Assembly: GCF_031453975.1 (NCBI RefSeq)
Contig: NZ_JAVDPW010000002.1
Location: forward strand, 757,912-821,911
DNA: 64,000 bases
Origin: Inquilinus ginsengisoli_A
GTDB taxonomy: Bacteria; Pseudomonadota; Alphaproteobacteria; DSM-16000; Inquilinaceae
Reading direction: 5' to 3'
Numbering within the stretch: position 1 is the first letter of the stretch; each line of letters begins with the position of its first letter. Positions 25,721 to 34,761 of the stretch are shown here, in pieces. Under the pieces are notes generated by a model. The model saw only the letters and a program-made list of their open reading frames with translations, did not search any database and had not been told where the DNA came from. The position numbers were made by a program, and so were the translations under genes.

Positions 25721-27370
25721 GTGCCGATCAACCACCGTCTCAGAACCACCGCCGGAGCTGTCGCCGCCCTGCTGTCGACGATGCTGCTCGCGGCCCCGTC
25801 ATCGGCCGCCGGCGATGCGGACACGCCGGTCACCGGCGGCACGCTGGTCTATCTCGAGCAGCAGCCCCACACCAACCTGTATCCCCCGGCGGGCGGGTTC
25901 TATCCGAATGGCGGCGTGCTGAACCAGATCACCGACAAGCTGACCTGGCAGGATCCGAAGACGCTGAAGATCGAGCCCTGGATCGCGGAATCCTGGACCG
26001 TCAACGCCGACGCCACCGAATATACCTTCAAGATCCGCGACGGTGTCACCTTCTCCGACGGCACGCCGCTGGACGCCAATGCGGTGGCGAAGAACTTCGA
26101 CACCTACGGCAAGGGCAATGCCGCCCTGAAGCAGCCGGTGTCGGAGGTGATCAACAACTACGACCACAGCGAGGTGGTCGACGCGCACACGGTGCGCTTC
26201 TTCTTCAAGAAGCCGTCGCCGGGCTTCCTGCAGGGCACATCGGTGATCGGCTCCGGCCTCGTCTCGCTGGCCACCCTGGCGCGGCCGTTCGAGGAGCTGG
26301 GCGACGCGACCAGGATCATCGGGTCCGGCCCCTTCGTGGTCGAGAGCGAGACCCTGGGCAAGGAACTGACCTTCAAGGCCCGGGCGGACTACAATTGGGG
26401 CCCGGCGCCGCTGGCGCATCAGGGCCGCGCCTATCTCGACGGCATCAAGCTGATCGTGACGCCGGAGGACAGCGTCCGGATCGGCGCGCTGCTGGCCGGC
26501 CAGGCCGATTTCATCCGCCAGGTCCAGGCCTATGACGAGCCGCAGGTGAAGGACCAGGGCTACCTCGTCTATGCCGCGCCGACCCGCGGCGTGAACAACA
26601 GCGTGGTGTTCCGGCCGGACAATCCGCTGGTGGCGGATGTGCGGGTGCGCCAGGCGCTGCTGCACGCCACCGACGCCGACGAGATCGTCGGCACCCTGTT
26701 CTCCGACAACTATCCGAAGGCGACCTCGGTCATCGCCTCGACGGCGCAGGGCTATGTCGACCTGTCGGCCAAGCTGACCCATGACGAGGGCGAGGCGAAG
26801 CGGCTGCTCGACGAGGCCGGCTGGACCGTCGGCGCCGACGGGCTGCGCCAGAAGGACGGGCGCGAGCTGGTGCTGACCGCCTATGAATCCCTGCCCCAGC
26901 CGCAGAACAAGGAGACGCTGCAGCTGGTGGCCCAGCAATGGGGCCGCGTCGGGGTCAAGCTGAACGTGCTGGCCGGCGATGCCGGCAGCGCCATCGTCGA
27001 CAATCTCGACCCGGAGAAGACGCCGGTGTCCCCGGCCATGGTCGGCCGCGCCGACCCCGACGTGATCAAGAGCCAGTTCTACCCGACCAACCGCGACGTG
27101 CTGCGGCAGAAGGGCGGCGCCAGCACCAAGGTGAAGAGCTTCGTCGACGACAAGCTGAACGGCCTGCTGGTGGCGCTGTCGTCCGAGCCGGACACGGCCA
27201 AGCGGCTGGCGATCGTCGCCGAGGTCCAGGCCTATGTGCTGGACCAGGCCTATGCCATCCCGATCTTCGAGGAGCCGCAGGCCTTCGCCGGCGCGCCCTA
27301 CGCCAAGGGCATCGCCTTCGAGGCGGTCGGCCGCCCCAGCTTCTACGGCGCCTGGCTGGCGGCGCACTGA
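25721..27370 (+). CDS. Peptide/nickel-type ABC transporter substrate-binding protein
   Basis: A periplasmic binding protein of family 5 (SBP_bac_5), 549 residues from the GTG at 25721. The Sec signal peptide ends near PSSAAG. The family signature around WIAESWTVNADATEYTFKIRDGVTFSDG is present. GTG has GAGGGGGA five bases upstream; an ATG at 25706 is possible. Its operon with a luciferase-like monooxygenase and two CMD proteins matches, from memory, the binding protein named KPN_01854 in a conserved neighbourhood. The ligand is unknown; it may be the substrate of the flavin enzyme. Confidence 0.88.
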   Translation: MPINHRLRTTAGAVAALLSTMLLAAPSSAAGDADTPVTGGTLVYLEQQPHTNLYPPAGGFYPNGGVLNQITDKLTWQDPKTLKIEPWIAESWTVNADATEYTFKIRDGVTFSDGTPLDANAVAKNFDTYGKGNAALKQPVSEVINNYDHSEVVDAHTVRFFFKKPSPGFLQGTSVIGSGLVSLATLARPFEELGDATRIIGSGPFVVESETLGKELTFKARADYNWGPAPLAHQGRAYLDGIKLIVTPEDSVRIGALLAGQADFIRQVQAYDEPQVKDQGYLVYAAPTRGVNNSVVFRPDNPLVADVRVRQALLHATDADEIVGTLFSDNYPKATSVIASTAQGYVDLSAKLTHDEGEAKRLLDEAGWTVGADGLRQKDGRELVLTAYESLPQPQNKETLQLVAQQWGRVGVKLNVLAGDAGSAIVDNLDPEKTPVSPAMVGRADPDVIKSQFYPTNRDVLRQKGGASTKVKSFVDDKLNGLLVALSSEPDTAKRLAIVAEVQAYVLDQAYAIPIFEEPQAFAGAPYAKGIAFEAVGRPSFYGAWLAAH

Positions 27371-27418
27371 GCGGCGGAAGGTTCGACGGATGCTCAACGT
27401 GGCAAGACAAAGCGTGTT

Positions 27419-27617
27419 GCCTCTCCCGCTTGCGGGAGAGGTCGGACATCCGAAGGATGTCCGGGTGAGGGGATCGCGGCCTCGCCGAAAGCACGGCTCT
27501 GCCCCGGGAGAGCGCGTGATCCGCCCGGTCCTGAAACACCGGTCCTGGCCTCGTGGCCGAGATGCCCTCACCCGGTCTCGCTGCGCGAGCCCGACCTCTC
27601 CCGCAAGCGGGAGAGGC
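27419..27617. repeat. GC-rich inverted element between binding-protein and permease genes
   Basis: The left arm at 27419-27471 starts GCCTCTCCCGCTTGCGGGAG and ends with GGGTGAGGG. The right arm at 27565-27617 starts CCCTCACCCGG and ends with CTCCCGCAAGCGGGAGAGGC. Each end also contains its own CTCCCGC/GCGGGAG hairpin. It fills the 300-base gap 27371-27670, which shows no gene, and is the same class of repeat as that in the eut operon. It may tune the ratio of binding protein to permease. Confidence 0.8.
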
Positions 27618-27670
27618 AATCGGATGGCGCGCAATTCCATGGCTGAGACGGTCTCCACGAGCTCTCTCCC

Positions 27671-28615
27671 ATGACCCGCTATCTCCTCGGCCGGATCGGA
27701 CAGGCGGTGGTGGTGCTGTGGGCCGCCTTCACGGCGTCCTTCATCCTGCTGCAGGCCCTGCCGGGCGACGCGATCCTGATCAAGTTCCAGAACCCGGATC
27801 TGGGGTTGAGCCCGGTCCAGATCGCCGAGATCCGGGAGTCCTACGGCGCCGACAGCCCGGTGTGGGCGCAGTACCTGCACACGCTGGGCAATTTCCTGAC
27901 CGGGGATTTCGGCTATTCGGTCCAGGCCGGCGTGCCGGTCGGCGACGGCCTGCTGGCCAACCTGCCGCCGACCTTCCGCCTGGCCGCCTTCGGCTTCGCG
28001 CTGGCCGTGCTGCTGGCGGTGGCGATCGCCGCCCTGTCCAGCCTCGCATCCTTCTCCTGGCTGCGCTCCACCATCCAGGCCCTGCCCTCGCTGTTCGTGT
28101 CGGTGCCGACCTTCTGGCTCGGCATCATGCTGATCCAGCTGTTCTCGTTCCGGCTGAAGCTGATCCCGGTGATCAATCCCGGGCCGTGGGAGGGCCTGAT
28201 CCTGCCGATGGTGACCCTGGCCATCCCGATCTCGGCGCCGCTGGCCCAGATCCTGGTGCGCAACATCGACGAGGTGCTGACCCATCCCTTCGTGGCCGTG
28301 GCCCGGGCCAAGGGCGCGTCGCGGGCCTGGGTGCTGTGGCGCCATGTGGCGCGCAACGCGCTGCTGCCCACCCTGACCATCGCCGGCGTGCTGTCGGGCG
28401 AGTTGCTGGCCGGCGCCGTGATCACCGAGACGGTGTTCGGGCTGAACGGCCTGGGCAGCATGACCGAGCAAGCGGTGCGCAACCAGGACACGGCGGTGAT
28501 CCAGGCCGTCGTCGTGCTGTCGGCGGCGGTGTTCGTGGCCGTCAACCTGGCCGTGGACCTGCTGGTCCCGGTGCTCGACCCCCGTCTCAGGTCCAGGCTG
28601 GGAGCCGCCGCATGA
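27671..28615 (+). CDS. ABC transporter permease (DppB type)
   Basis: A 314-residue inner-membrane permease of the dipeptide/oligopeptide DppB class. It begins MTRYLLGRIGQAVVVLW; the N-terminal helix is followed by the periplasmic loop, then four to five further helices. The cytoplasmic loop VARAKGASRAWVLWRHVARNALLP is the ATPase-contact motif. It forms a pair with the DppC-type permease, whose ATG overlaps its stop. Part of an importer with the 25.7-kb binding protein and the fused ATPase. Confidence 0.92.
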   Translation: MTRYLLGRIGQAVVVLWAAFTASFILLQALPGDAILIKFQNPDLGLSPVQIAEIRESYGADSPVWAQYLHTLGNFLTGDFGYSVQAGVPVGDGLLANLPPTFRLAAFGFALAVLLAVAIAALSSLASFSWLRSTIQALPSLFVSVPTFWLGIMLIQLFSFRLKLIPVINPGPWEGLILPMVTLAIPISAPLAQILVRNIDEVLTHPFVAVARAKGASRAWVLWRHVARNALLPTLTIAGVLSGELLAGAVITETVFGLNGLGSMTEQAVRNQDTAVIQAVVVLSAAVFVAVNLAVDLLVPVLDPRLRSRLGAAA

Positions 28616-29514
28616 CCACGCTGCACACCGCCGACCGCACGCTGCTGCCTTCGGATGAGGGGCTGGAGGTCCGCGCCTCGGTCGCGCTGCCGGCCGACCG
28701 GCGCCGGCGGCCGCTGCTCGGCCGGTTGCAGCCGGGCCTGCTGCTGTCCTGGCTGGTGATCGCCATCGTCGCGCTGTGGGCCATCGCCCCCGGCCTGTTC
28801 ACCAGCTACAGCGGCATCGCGGGCGTCCCGCGCGAGAAGCTGCGCCCGCCCGGCGTCAAGCACATCCTGGGCACCGATGCGCTGGGCCGGGACGTGTTCG
28901 CCCGCATCGTCCATGGCGCGGTGAACTCGCTGTCCGGCGCCTTCGTCGCGGTGGCCGTCGGCCTGATCGTCGGGACCGCGATGGGCCTGGTCGCGGGCTC
29001 GGCCGGCCGCCGGATCGACGATGTCGTCATGCGCATCGTCGATGTCCTGCTGTCGGTCCCGGCCCTGCTGCTGTGCCTCAGCATCGTCATCCTGCTCGGC
29101 TTCGGCACCATGAACGCGGCGATCGCCGTCGGCCTGACCACCATCGGGCGGTTCGCGCGGCTGTCGCGGTCCGAGGTGGTGCGGGTGCGGCGGACCGACT
29201 ATGTCGAGGCCGCCTTCGGCAGCGGCGGCAGCTTCGGCGCGGTGCTGTGGCGGCACATCCTGCCGAACTCCCTGACCTCGGTGATCGCCCTGTCGGCGCT
29301 GCAGTTCGGCACTGCCATCCTGTGGCTGTCGACCCTCGGCTTCCTCGGCTACGGCGCCCCGCCACCGACCCCGGAATGGGGGCTGCTGATCGCCGAGGGC
29401 CGCAACTACATCGCCACCGCATGGTGGCTGACCACCGTGCCGGGGCTGGTCGTGGTGCTGGTCGTGCTGTCGGCCAACCGCATCGGCCGGTCGCTCGGGC
29501 GGGAGGCGGCATGA
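28612..29514 (+). CDS. ABC transporter permease (DppC type)
   Basis: A 300-residue DppC-class permease. After a hydrophilic N-terminus of about 40 residues comes the first helix (LLLSWLVIAIVALWAIAPGLF), then HILGTDALGRDVFARIVHGA, a strong family signature, and the loop YVEAAFGSGGSFGAVLWRHILP. The ATG overlaps the upstream stop (ATGA), and its own stop overlaps the ATPase start, so the three genes are translationally coupled. Confidence 0.92.
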   Translation: MTTLHTADRTLLPSDEGLEVRASVALPADRRRRPLLGRLQPGLLLSWLVIAIVALWAIAPGLFTSYSGIAGVPREKLRPPGVKHILGTDALGRDVFARIVHGAVNSLSGAFVAVAVGLIVGTAMGLVAGSAGRRIDDVVMRIVDVLLSVPALLLCLSIVILLGFGTMNAAIAVGLTTIGRFARLSRSEVVRVRRTDYVEAAFGSGGSFGAVLWRHILPNSLTSVIALSALQFGTAILWLSTLGFLGYGAPPPTPEWGLLIAEGRNYIATAWWLTTVPGLVVVLVVLSANRIGRSLGREAA

Positions 29515-31157
29515 CCGGCGAAGCGCTCCCGGTGCTCGAGGTCGAGAACCTCAGCGTCTCCTACCGCGACGGCCACAACGGCGCGCAGCGCGTCGTCGAC
29601 GGGGTCAGCTTCCGGATCCTGCCGGGCGAAGTCGTCGCCCTGGTCGGGGAATCCGGTTCGGGCAAAACCACGACCGCCCAGGCGGTCATCGGCCTGCTGG
29701 CCGAGAACGGCCGGCTGGACGGCGGCGCCATCCGGCTGGCCGGGACCGACATCTCCGGCTGGTCGCAGAAGCGGCTCGATGCCATCCGCGGTGCCCGGAT
29801 CAGCCTGATCCCGCAGGACCCCGGCAGCTCGCTGAACCCGGTCAAGACCATCGGCGCCCAGGTCGAGGAGATCCTGACCATCCACCGCCGCGGCGACCGG
29901 GTCGCCAACCGGGCCCGGGTGATCGAACTGCTGGGCCGCGTCGGCCTGTCCGACCCGGCGCTGCGGGCGACGCAGTATCCGCACGAGCTGTCGGGCGGCA
30001 TGAAGCAGCGCGTGCTGATCGCCATCGCCATCGCGCTGCAGCCGGCCCTGATCATCGCGGACGAACCGACCAGCGCGCTCGACGTCACCGTGCAGCGCCG
30101 CATCCTCGACCTGATCGACGAGCTGCGCCGCGAATACGGCACCGCGGTGCTGCTGGTGACCCATGACCTCGGCGTCGCCGCCGACCGGGCCGACCGGCTG
30201 GTGGTGCTGCAGGGCGGCCGCATCCAGGAGCAGGGCCCCACCGCCGAGGTCCTGGCGGCGCCGCGCAGCCCCTACACCCGGCAGCTGCTGGCCGACGCCC
30301 CGTCCCTGGCCAAGGCCGAATTCCGCGGTCCGCGGCCCCAGGCCGGCGCCGACGACGCCATCGTGGTCGAGGCCCTGGTCCAGGACTTCGCGTCCGGCGG
30401 CCGGCGGGGCGAACCGTTCCGGGCGGTCGACGGCGTGTCCTTCGCGGTGCGGCGCGGCACCACCCACGCCCTGGTCGGCGAATCCGGGTCGGGCAAGACC
30501 ACCACGGTGCGCGCCGTGGTCGGCTTCCAGAAGCCCAGCTCGGGCCGCATCCTGATCAACGGCACCGATCCCGCGACCCTGAAGGGCGAGGCGCTGCGCC
30601 GGTTCCGCCGGACCATCCAGCTGGTCTACCAGAACCCGTTCGGGTCGCTCGATCCGCGCCAGACCATCTTCGAGATCATCGAGGAACCGCTGCTGAACTT
30701 CGACCGGCTGCCGAAGGCCGAGCGGGCGGCCAAGGTGCAGGACATGCTCGACCGGGTCGGCCTGCCCCGGGCCGTGCTGACCCGCCGGCCGCGGGCGCTG
30801 TCGGGCGGCCAGCGGCAGCGCGTCGCCATCGCCCGCGCCCTGGTGCTGGACCCGCAGGTGCTGGTGCTGGACGAGGCGGTCTCCGCCCTCGACGTCACCG
30901 TTCAGGCCCAGATCCTGGCCCTGCTGGACGAGCTGCAGAAGGAGCTGGGCCTGACCTACCTGTTCATCTCCCACGACCTCGCCGTGGTCCGCCAGATCTC
31001 CGACACGGTGTCGGTCCTGCACAATGGCCGCCAGGTCGACAGCGGCACCGTCGAGGATGTGTTCCTGCGCCCGGGCAGCGCCTACACGCGCGAGCTGCTG
31101 GACGCGATACCGGGGTCGGCCCGTTCGCCCGGCGGCAAGGTCCCCGTCCCGGCATGA
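29511..31157 (+). CDS. Fused double ABC ATPase (DppD-DppF type)
   Basis: A 548-residue protein containing two complete peptide-type ABC ATPases. Module 1 (about residues 8-255) has GESGSGKTTT, LSGGMKQRVLIAIA and LIIADEPTSALD. Module 2 (about 285-540) has GESGSGKTTT, LSGGQRQRVAIARAL and VLVLDEAVSALD. In Escherichia coli the DppD and DppF halves are separate; here one gene supplies both for the DppB/DppC-type permeases. The stop overlaps the start of the monooxygenase gene, tying transport to the catabolic enzymes. Confidence 0.92.
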   Translation: MTGEALPVLEVENLSVSYRDGHNGAQRVVDGVSFRILPGEVVALVGESGSGKTTTAQAVIGLLAENGRLDGGAIRLAGTDISGWSQKRLDAIRGARISLIPQDPGSSLNPVKTIGAQVEEILTIHRRGDRVANRARVIELLGRVGLSDPALRATQYPHELSGGMKQRVLIAIAIALQPALIIADEPTSALDVTVQRRILDLIDELRREYGTAVLLVTHDLGVAADRADRLVVLQGGRIQEQGPTAEVLAAPRSPYTRQLLADAPSLAKAEFRGPRPQAGADDAIVVEALVQDFASGGRRGEPFRAVDGVSFAVRRGTTHALVGESGSGKTTTVRAVVGFQKPSSGRILINGTDPATLKGEALRRFRRTIQLVYQNPFGSLDPRQTIFEIIEEPLLNFDRLPKAERAAKVQDMLDRVGLPRAVLTRRPRALSGGQRQRVAIARALVLDPQVLVLDEAVSALDVTVQAQILALLDELQKELGLTYLFISHDLAVVRQISDTVSVLHNGRQVDSGTVEDVFLRPGSAYTRELLDAIPGSARSPGGKVPVPA

Positions 31158-32221
31158 CCCAAGATCACGAAGGCACGACAGCAGTGAACGCAAAACGGCT
31201 CGGCTTCTTCACCCGCCTGCTCGACGAGGCCAGCGCCGGGGAGCGCTATCGCCTGGCGACCGAGCAGATCGTCGCGGCGGAGCGGCATGGCTTCGATTCC
31301 GCCTGGGTCGCCCAGCATCATTTCCACGAGGCCGAGGGTGGGCTGCCGGCGCCGCTGGTCTTCCTGGCGCAGGTGGCGGCGCGAACCTCGCGGATCCGCC
31401 TCGGCACCGGCATCATCACCCTGCCGCTGGAGAACCCGGTGCGGGTGGCCGAGGACACCGCGGTGCTGGACCTGCTGTCGGGCGGGCGGCTCGAAATCGG
31501 CCTCGGCACCGGCGGCACGCCCTCGGCCTTCGCCGCCTTCGGCCTGGACAGCGCCGAGCGTTCGGAGATTTTCGGCCGGCACCTGCGCGTGCTGCTCGAC
31601 GCCTGGGGCGGTCGGCCGCTCGACGGCGGCGACACCCGGCTGTACCCCGCGGCGCCGCAGCTGCTCGGCCGCCTGTGGCAGGCGACCTTCTCGGTCGCCG
31701 GCGGCGCCCGGGCCGGCGCGGCCGGCGATGGGCTGATGCTGTCGCGCACCCAGCCGCGCCCGGCCTCCGCCCCCGACGCGTCGCTCGCCGACCTGCAGAA
31801 CCCGATCGTCGACGCCTATCTCGCGGCGCTGCCCGCCGGAATCGAGCCCCGCATCCTGGGATCGCGCAGCGTCTTCGTCGCCGATGACCGCGCCGAGGCC
31901 CGGCACTTCGCCGAATGCGGCCTGCGCCGGCAGGCCGACCGCTTCGCCGCCGCCGGGCGCGGCGCTCCGGCCGACACGCTGGACGAGCTGATCGCCGCCT
32001 TCGACGTGCATCTCGGCACGCCGGAGGAGGTGATCGCCTCGCTGGCCGCGGACACCACGCTGGAGCGCGTCACCGACCTGGTGGTCCAGGTGCATTCGGT
32101 CGACCCGCCGCACCCGCTGATCCTGCGCTCGATCGAGCTGGTCGCCCAACAGGTGGCGCCGGCCCTGGGCTGGGCGCGCCGGGCCGCCACCGACGGAATC
32201 CGGGTCGCCGCGGCACGCTGA
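31154..32221 (+). CDS. Luciferase-like FMN-dependent monooxygenase (KPN_01858-like)
   Basis: A 355-residue luciferase-like monooxygenase (bacterial luciferase TIM-barrel family). GFDSAWVAQHHFHEAEGG (about residues 45-62), TSRIRLGTGIITLPLENPVRVAEDTAVLD and the glycine-rich LEIGLGTGG are the flavin/substrate regions. It is coupled to the ABC ATPase gene by ATGA and followed by two CMD-type proteins and a VOC protein. From memory this matches the family named after KPN_01858. Such enzymes use reduced flavin from a separate reductase; the substrate is unknown. Confidence 0.88.
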   Translation: MTQDHEGTTAVNAKRLGFFTRLLDEASAGERYRLATEQIVAAERHGFDSAWVAQHHFHEAEGGLPAPLVFLAQVAARTSRIRLGTGIITLPLENPVRVAEDTAVLDLLSGGRLEIGLGTGGTPSAFAAFGLDSAERSEIFGRHLRVLLDAWGGRPLDGGDTRLYPAAPQLLGRLWQATFSVAGGARAGAAGDGLMLSRTQPRPASAPDASLADLQNPIVDAYLAALPAGIEPRILGSRSVFVADDRAEARHFAECGLRRQADRFAAAGRGAPADTLDELIAAFDVHLGTPEEVIASLAADTTLERVTDLVVQVHSVDPPHPLILRSIELVAQQVAPALGWARRAATDGIRVAAAR

Positions 32222-32263
32222 GCGCCGCCCGGCCACCCCACGAACACTGGAAGGATGGAAACC

Positions 32264-32863
32264 ATGACCGCACCGACGGCCGATGTCATCGACCTGCTGG
32301 CCGGGATCGAGCCGGGCTCCCGCCTCGACGGCATCCGGGCGCAACGGCCGGCGGCCCGGGAGAATGCGCAGAAGAGCTGGCTGGCGCTGTTCGAGCCCGA
32401 GATCCCCGGCACCGTGACGGCGCTGGAGCGCCGCGCCGTCGCCGCCTTCGTCGCCGCGCTGCACCGCGAGCCGGCGCCGGCCGGCTTCTACGCCGATGCC
32501 CTGGCCGGGCAGGACGGCTCCGCCGCCATCGCTGCCGCCATTGCGGCGGAAGCGGAGCGCGGGGCGGCGACCGGCCCCTACGGCCAGTATCCCGCCGGTC
32601 CCCTGAGCGTCGAGGATGTCGCCGGCCCGGTCCACCGGGTCGCGGACGACTCCCGGCGCGTCCTCGGCCCCCGCCTCGCCGCCGCGCTGGAACACACGCA
32701 TCTGCTGGTGTTCCGGCCGCGCGACGCCAGCACCGCGGCATTGCAGGCGCTGCTCGACGCCGGCTGGTCGACCACCGACATCGTCACCCTGTCACAGCTG
32801 GTCGCCTTCCTGTCCTTCCAGATCCGCGTCGTCGCCGGGCTGCGCGCCCTGGCCGCCGCCTGA
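32264..32863 (+). CDS. CMD-domain protein (Avi_7170-like)
   Basis: A 199-residue mostly helical protein of the carboxymuconolactone decarboxylase/AhpD superfamily without the CxxC redox pair. It begins DVIDLLAGIEPGSRLDGIRAQ and ends TLSQLVAFLSFQIRVVAGLR, the CMD-like helix. From memory this matches the family named after Avi_7170, found only beside the luciferase-like enzyme and the peroxidase-domain protein. ATG at 32264 with GGAAGGA upstream; an ATG at 32255 is possible. It may act as scaffold or partner of the next protein. Confidence 0.8.
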   Translation: MTAPTADVIDLLAGIEPGSRLDGIRAQRPAARENAQKSWLALFEPEIPGTVTALERRAVAAFVAALHREPAPAGFYADALAGQDGSAAIAAAIAAEAERGAATGPYGQYPAGPLSVEDVAGPVHRVADDSRRVLGPRLAAALEHTHLLVFRPRDASTAALQALLDAGWSTTDIVTLSQLVAFLSFQIRVVAGLRALAAA

Positions 32864-32873
32864 GGCTCTTGAC

Positions 32874-33479
32874 ATGACCGAGACCGTTCTCACCCATCCC
32901 GATGGCCGTCCGCCCGTCGCCTTCACCCAGGCCGAACTCGACTGGCTGCCCTGGCTCGAGCCGTTCCCGGCCGACCAGCTGACCGAACGGCACTGGGCCG
33001 GGCTGGTCGATGCCGCCCGCGCCAAATCCGACTATTTCCGCCTGCTGGTGCGCGACCCGGACGTGCTGCAGGCGCGGACCAAGACCGACAAGGACATCTT
33101 CTACAATCCCGAGGGCGGCCTGCCGCGGGCGGAGCGCGAGCTGGCCGCCGCTGCCGCCTCGCGCCTCAACGGCTGCATCTACTGCGCCTCGGTCCATTCC
33201 CGCTTCGCCACCACCCATTCCAAGCGCGGCGAGGATGTCCAGCGCCTGCTGGACGAGGGCGTCGGCGCCGACCTCGGCGAACGCTGGAACGCGGTCGTCG
33301 CTGCCTCGGCGGCGCTGACGGCGACGCCGCCGGCCTTCGGGCCCGAGCATGTCGAGCGGCTGCGCGCGGCCGGGCTGGACGATGCGGCGATCGCCGACGT
33401 CGTGCAGGGCGCCGCCTTCTTCAACTGGGCCAACCGGCTGATGCTGTCGCTGGGCGAGCCGGACACGCGCGCCGCGTGA
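32874..33479 (+). CDS. AhpD-like alkylhydroperoxidase-domain protein (Avi_7169-like)
   Basis: A 201-residue AhpD-superfamily protein. The redox motif NGCIYCASVHSR supplies the CxxC pair and the conserved His typical of alkylhydroperoxidase AhpD. It lies 10 bases after the CMD-domain gene. From memory it matches the family named after Avi_7169. With a flavin monooxygenase that can generate hydroperoxide, a peroxide-removing or carrier role would make sense; this is inference. Confidence 0.83.
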   Translation: MTETVLTHPDGRPPVAFTQAELDWLPWLEPFPADQLTERHWAGLVDAARAKSDYFRLLVRDPDVLQARTKTDKDIFYNPEGGLPRAERELAAAAASRLNGCIYCASVHSRFATTHSKRGEDVQRLLDEGVGADLGERWNAVVAASAALTATPPAFGPEHVERLRAAGLDDAAIADVVQGAAFFNWANRLMLSLGEPDTRAA

Positions 33480-33497
33480 GGCCGAAGGAGAGCTGAC

Positions 33498-34241
33498 ATG
33501 GGATTGTCCCTCGACCATGTGGTGATCGCCGTCCGCGACCTGGACCGGACGATCGCCGACTACACGGCGCTCGGCTTCACCGTGACGGTGGGTGGGGAGC
33601 ACACCGGCGGCGCCAGCCACAACGCGCTGATCGACTTCGCCGACGGCGCCTATATCGAGCTGATCGCCTTCAAGCGGCCGAATCCGGAGTTCCGCTGGTG
33701 GCGGGTGCTGGACGAGGCCGGCGACGGCTTCGTCGACTATGCCCTGCTGCCTGGCGACATCGCCGCCGACGTCGCGGCGGCCAAGGCGCGCGGCCTCGAC
33801 CTCGACGGCCCGAACGACGGCGGCCGGCTGCGGCCGGACGGGGTGCGGCTGGACTGGCGCACGGCGCGGGCCTCGACCTCGGACCTGCCCTTCCTGTGTG
33901 GCGACGTCACGCCGCGCGCCCTTCGGGTGCCGGAAGGCGATGTCCGGCGCCATGCCAACGGCGTGGTCGGCGTCGCCGCGATCGAGATCGCGGTGGAGAA
34001 TCCGCAGGTCAGCGCCTGGCGCTACGGCGCCCTGCTGGGCACCCCGGCCGACGCCGCCGCCCCGATCGCCCTCGGCAATGCGTCGATCCGCCTGGCCGGC
34101 CCCGAGCGGGCTGCGGCGGCCCTGGCGGCGCGGGGCGAGGCGCCGGTGTCACTGCTGCTGCGCACAGCACCCGGCAGCGCCACCGGCGATTTCGACCCGG
34201 CGCTCAGCCACGGCGCCCGGCTGACCCGGATCGCCGAATAG
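33498..34241 (+). CDS. VOC-family (glyoxalase-like) protein
   Basis: A 247-residue protein of the vicinal-oxygen-chelate superfamily. It starts SLDHVVIAVRDLDRTIADYTALGFTV, with a possible metal ligand His6, and includes DFADGAYIELIAF, a second typical strand-ligand segment. It has a double-domain length like the glyoxalase_3 group. ATG at 33498 has GAAGGAGA nine bases upstream and follows the AhpD-like gene by 18 bases, so it is likely the last gene of the ABC/monooxygenase operon. Substrate unknown. Confidence 0.8.
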   Translation: MGLSLDHVVIAVRDLDRTIADYTALGFTVTVGGEHTGGASHNALIDFADGAYIELIAFKRPNPEFRWWRVLDEAGDGFVDYALLPGDIAADVAAAKARGLDLDGPNDGGRLRPDGVRLDWRTARASTSDLPFLCGDVTPRALRVPEGDVRRHANGVVGVAAIEIAVENPQVSAWRYGALLGTPADAAAPIALGNASIRLAGPERAAAALAARGEAPVSLLLRTAPGSATGDFDPALSHGARLTRIAE

Positions 34242-34284
34242 GTGACGGCTCCGCGCAGGCGACCGCGCGGAGCCGCTCCAACCC

Positions 34285-34662
34285 TCAGGGCTGCTCCGAG
34301 ATCGCGTCGACCCGGTCGGGGTAGAAGGCGAGGTGGTCTTTGATCGCGGCGACGGCCTCGTGGGGCGCCTCGTAGGTCCAGATCGCATTGGCCGACCGCT
34401 CGCCGCCGCCGGGGATGCTGTAATAGGACGCGTCGCCCTTGTAGGGGCAGTAGGTGCTGTGGTCGGTGCGCTGCAGCAGCGCCATGTCGGCATCCTGGCG
34501 CGGGATGTACAGGACCGCCGGATACGAGGCCTCGCGCAGCGTCAGCGCCGCCCGGGTGTCGGCGACGACGCGGCCGGCGACCGTGACGACGACGCGGCCC
34601 GGATTCGGCGCGATCGTGATCGGATGGTCCGGACCGGGGATCTTGATCGGCTTTTCCGCCAT
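34285..34662 (-). CDS. DUF427 domain protein
   Basis: A 125-residue DUF427 protein. The motif YIPRQDADMALLQRTDHSTYCPYKGDA(SYY) and IWTYEAPHEAVAAIKDHLAFYPDRV are characteristic. The fold is a small beta-tent barrel and the function is unknown. ATG at 34660-34662 has AAGGAAAT about nine bases upstream; the longer frame would begin inside the divergent promoter region. It is convergent with the VOC gene and divergent from the copper ATPase. Confidence 0.88.
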   Translation of the reverse strand: MAEKPIKIPGPDHPITIAPNPGRVVVTVAGRVVADTRAALTLREASYPAVLYIPRQDADMALLQRTDHSTYCPYKGDASYYSIPGGGERSANAIWTYEAPHEAVAAIKDHLAFYPDRVDAISEQP

Positions 34663-34761
34663 GACTTCGATTTCCTTCAGCTTCGGGCTGTCTCGAGGAC
34701 AGGTTTGGATATGGGGGCGCCGCGGGGCTGAAGCCACCCCCATTCCGGGCCGTCCGGCATC

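Noticed and set aside
25799..28471. An 890-codon minus-strand open frame
   Set aside because: It is the antisense shadow of the ABC binding-protein and permease genes; composition is rich in Arg, Gly and Asp and no motif is present.
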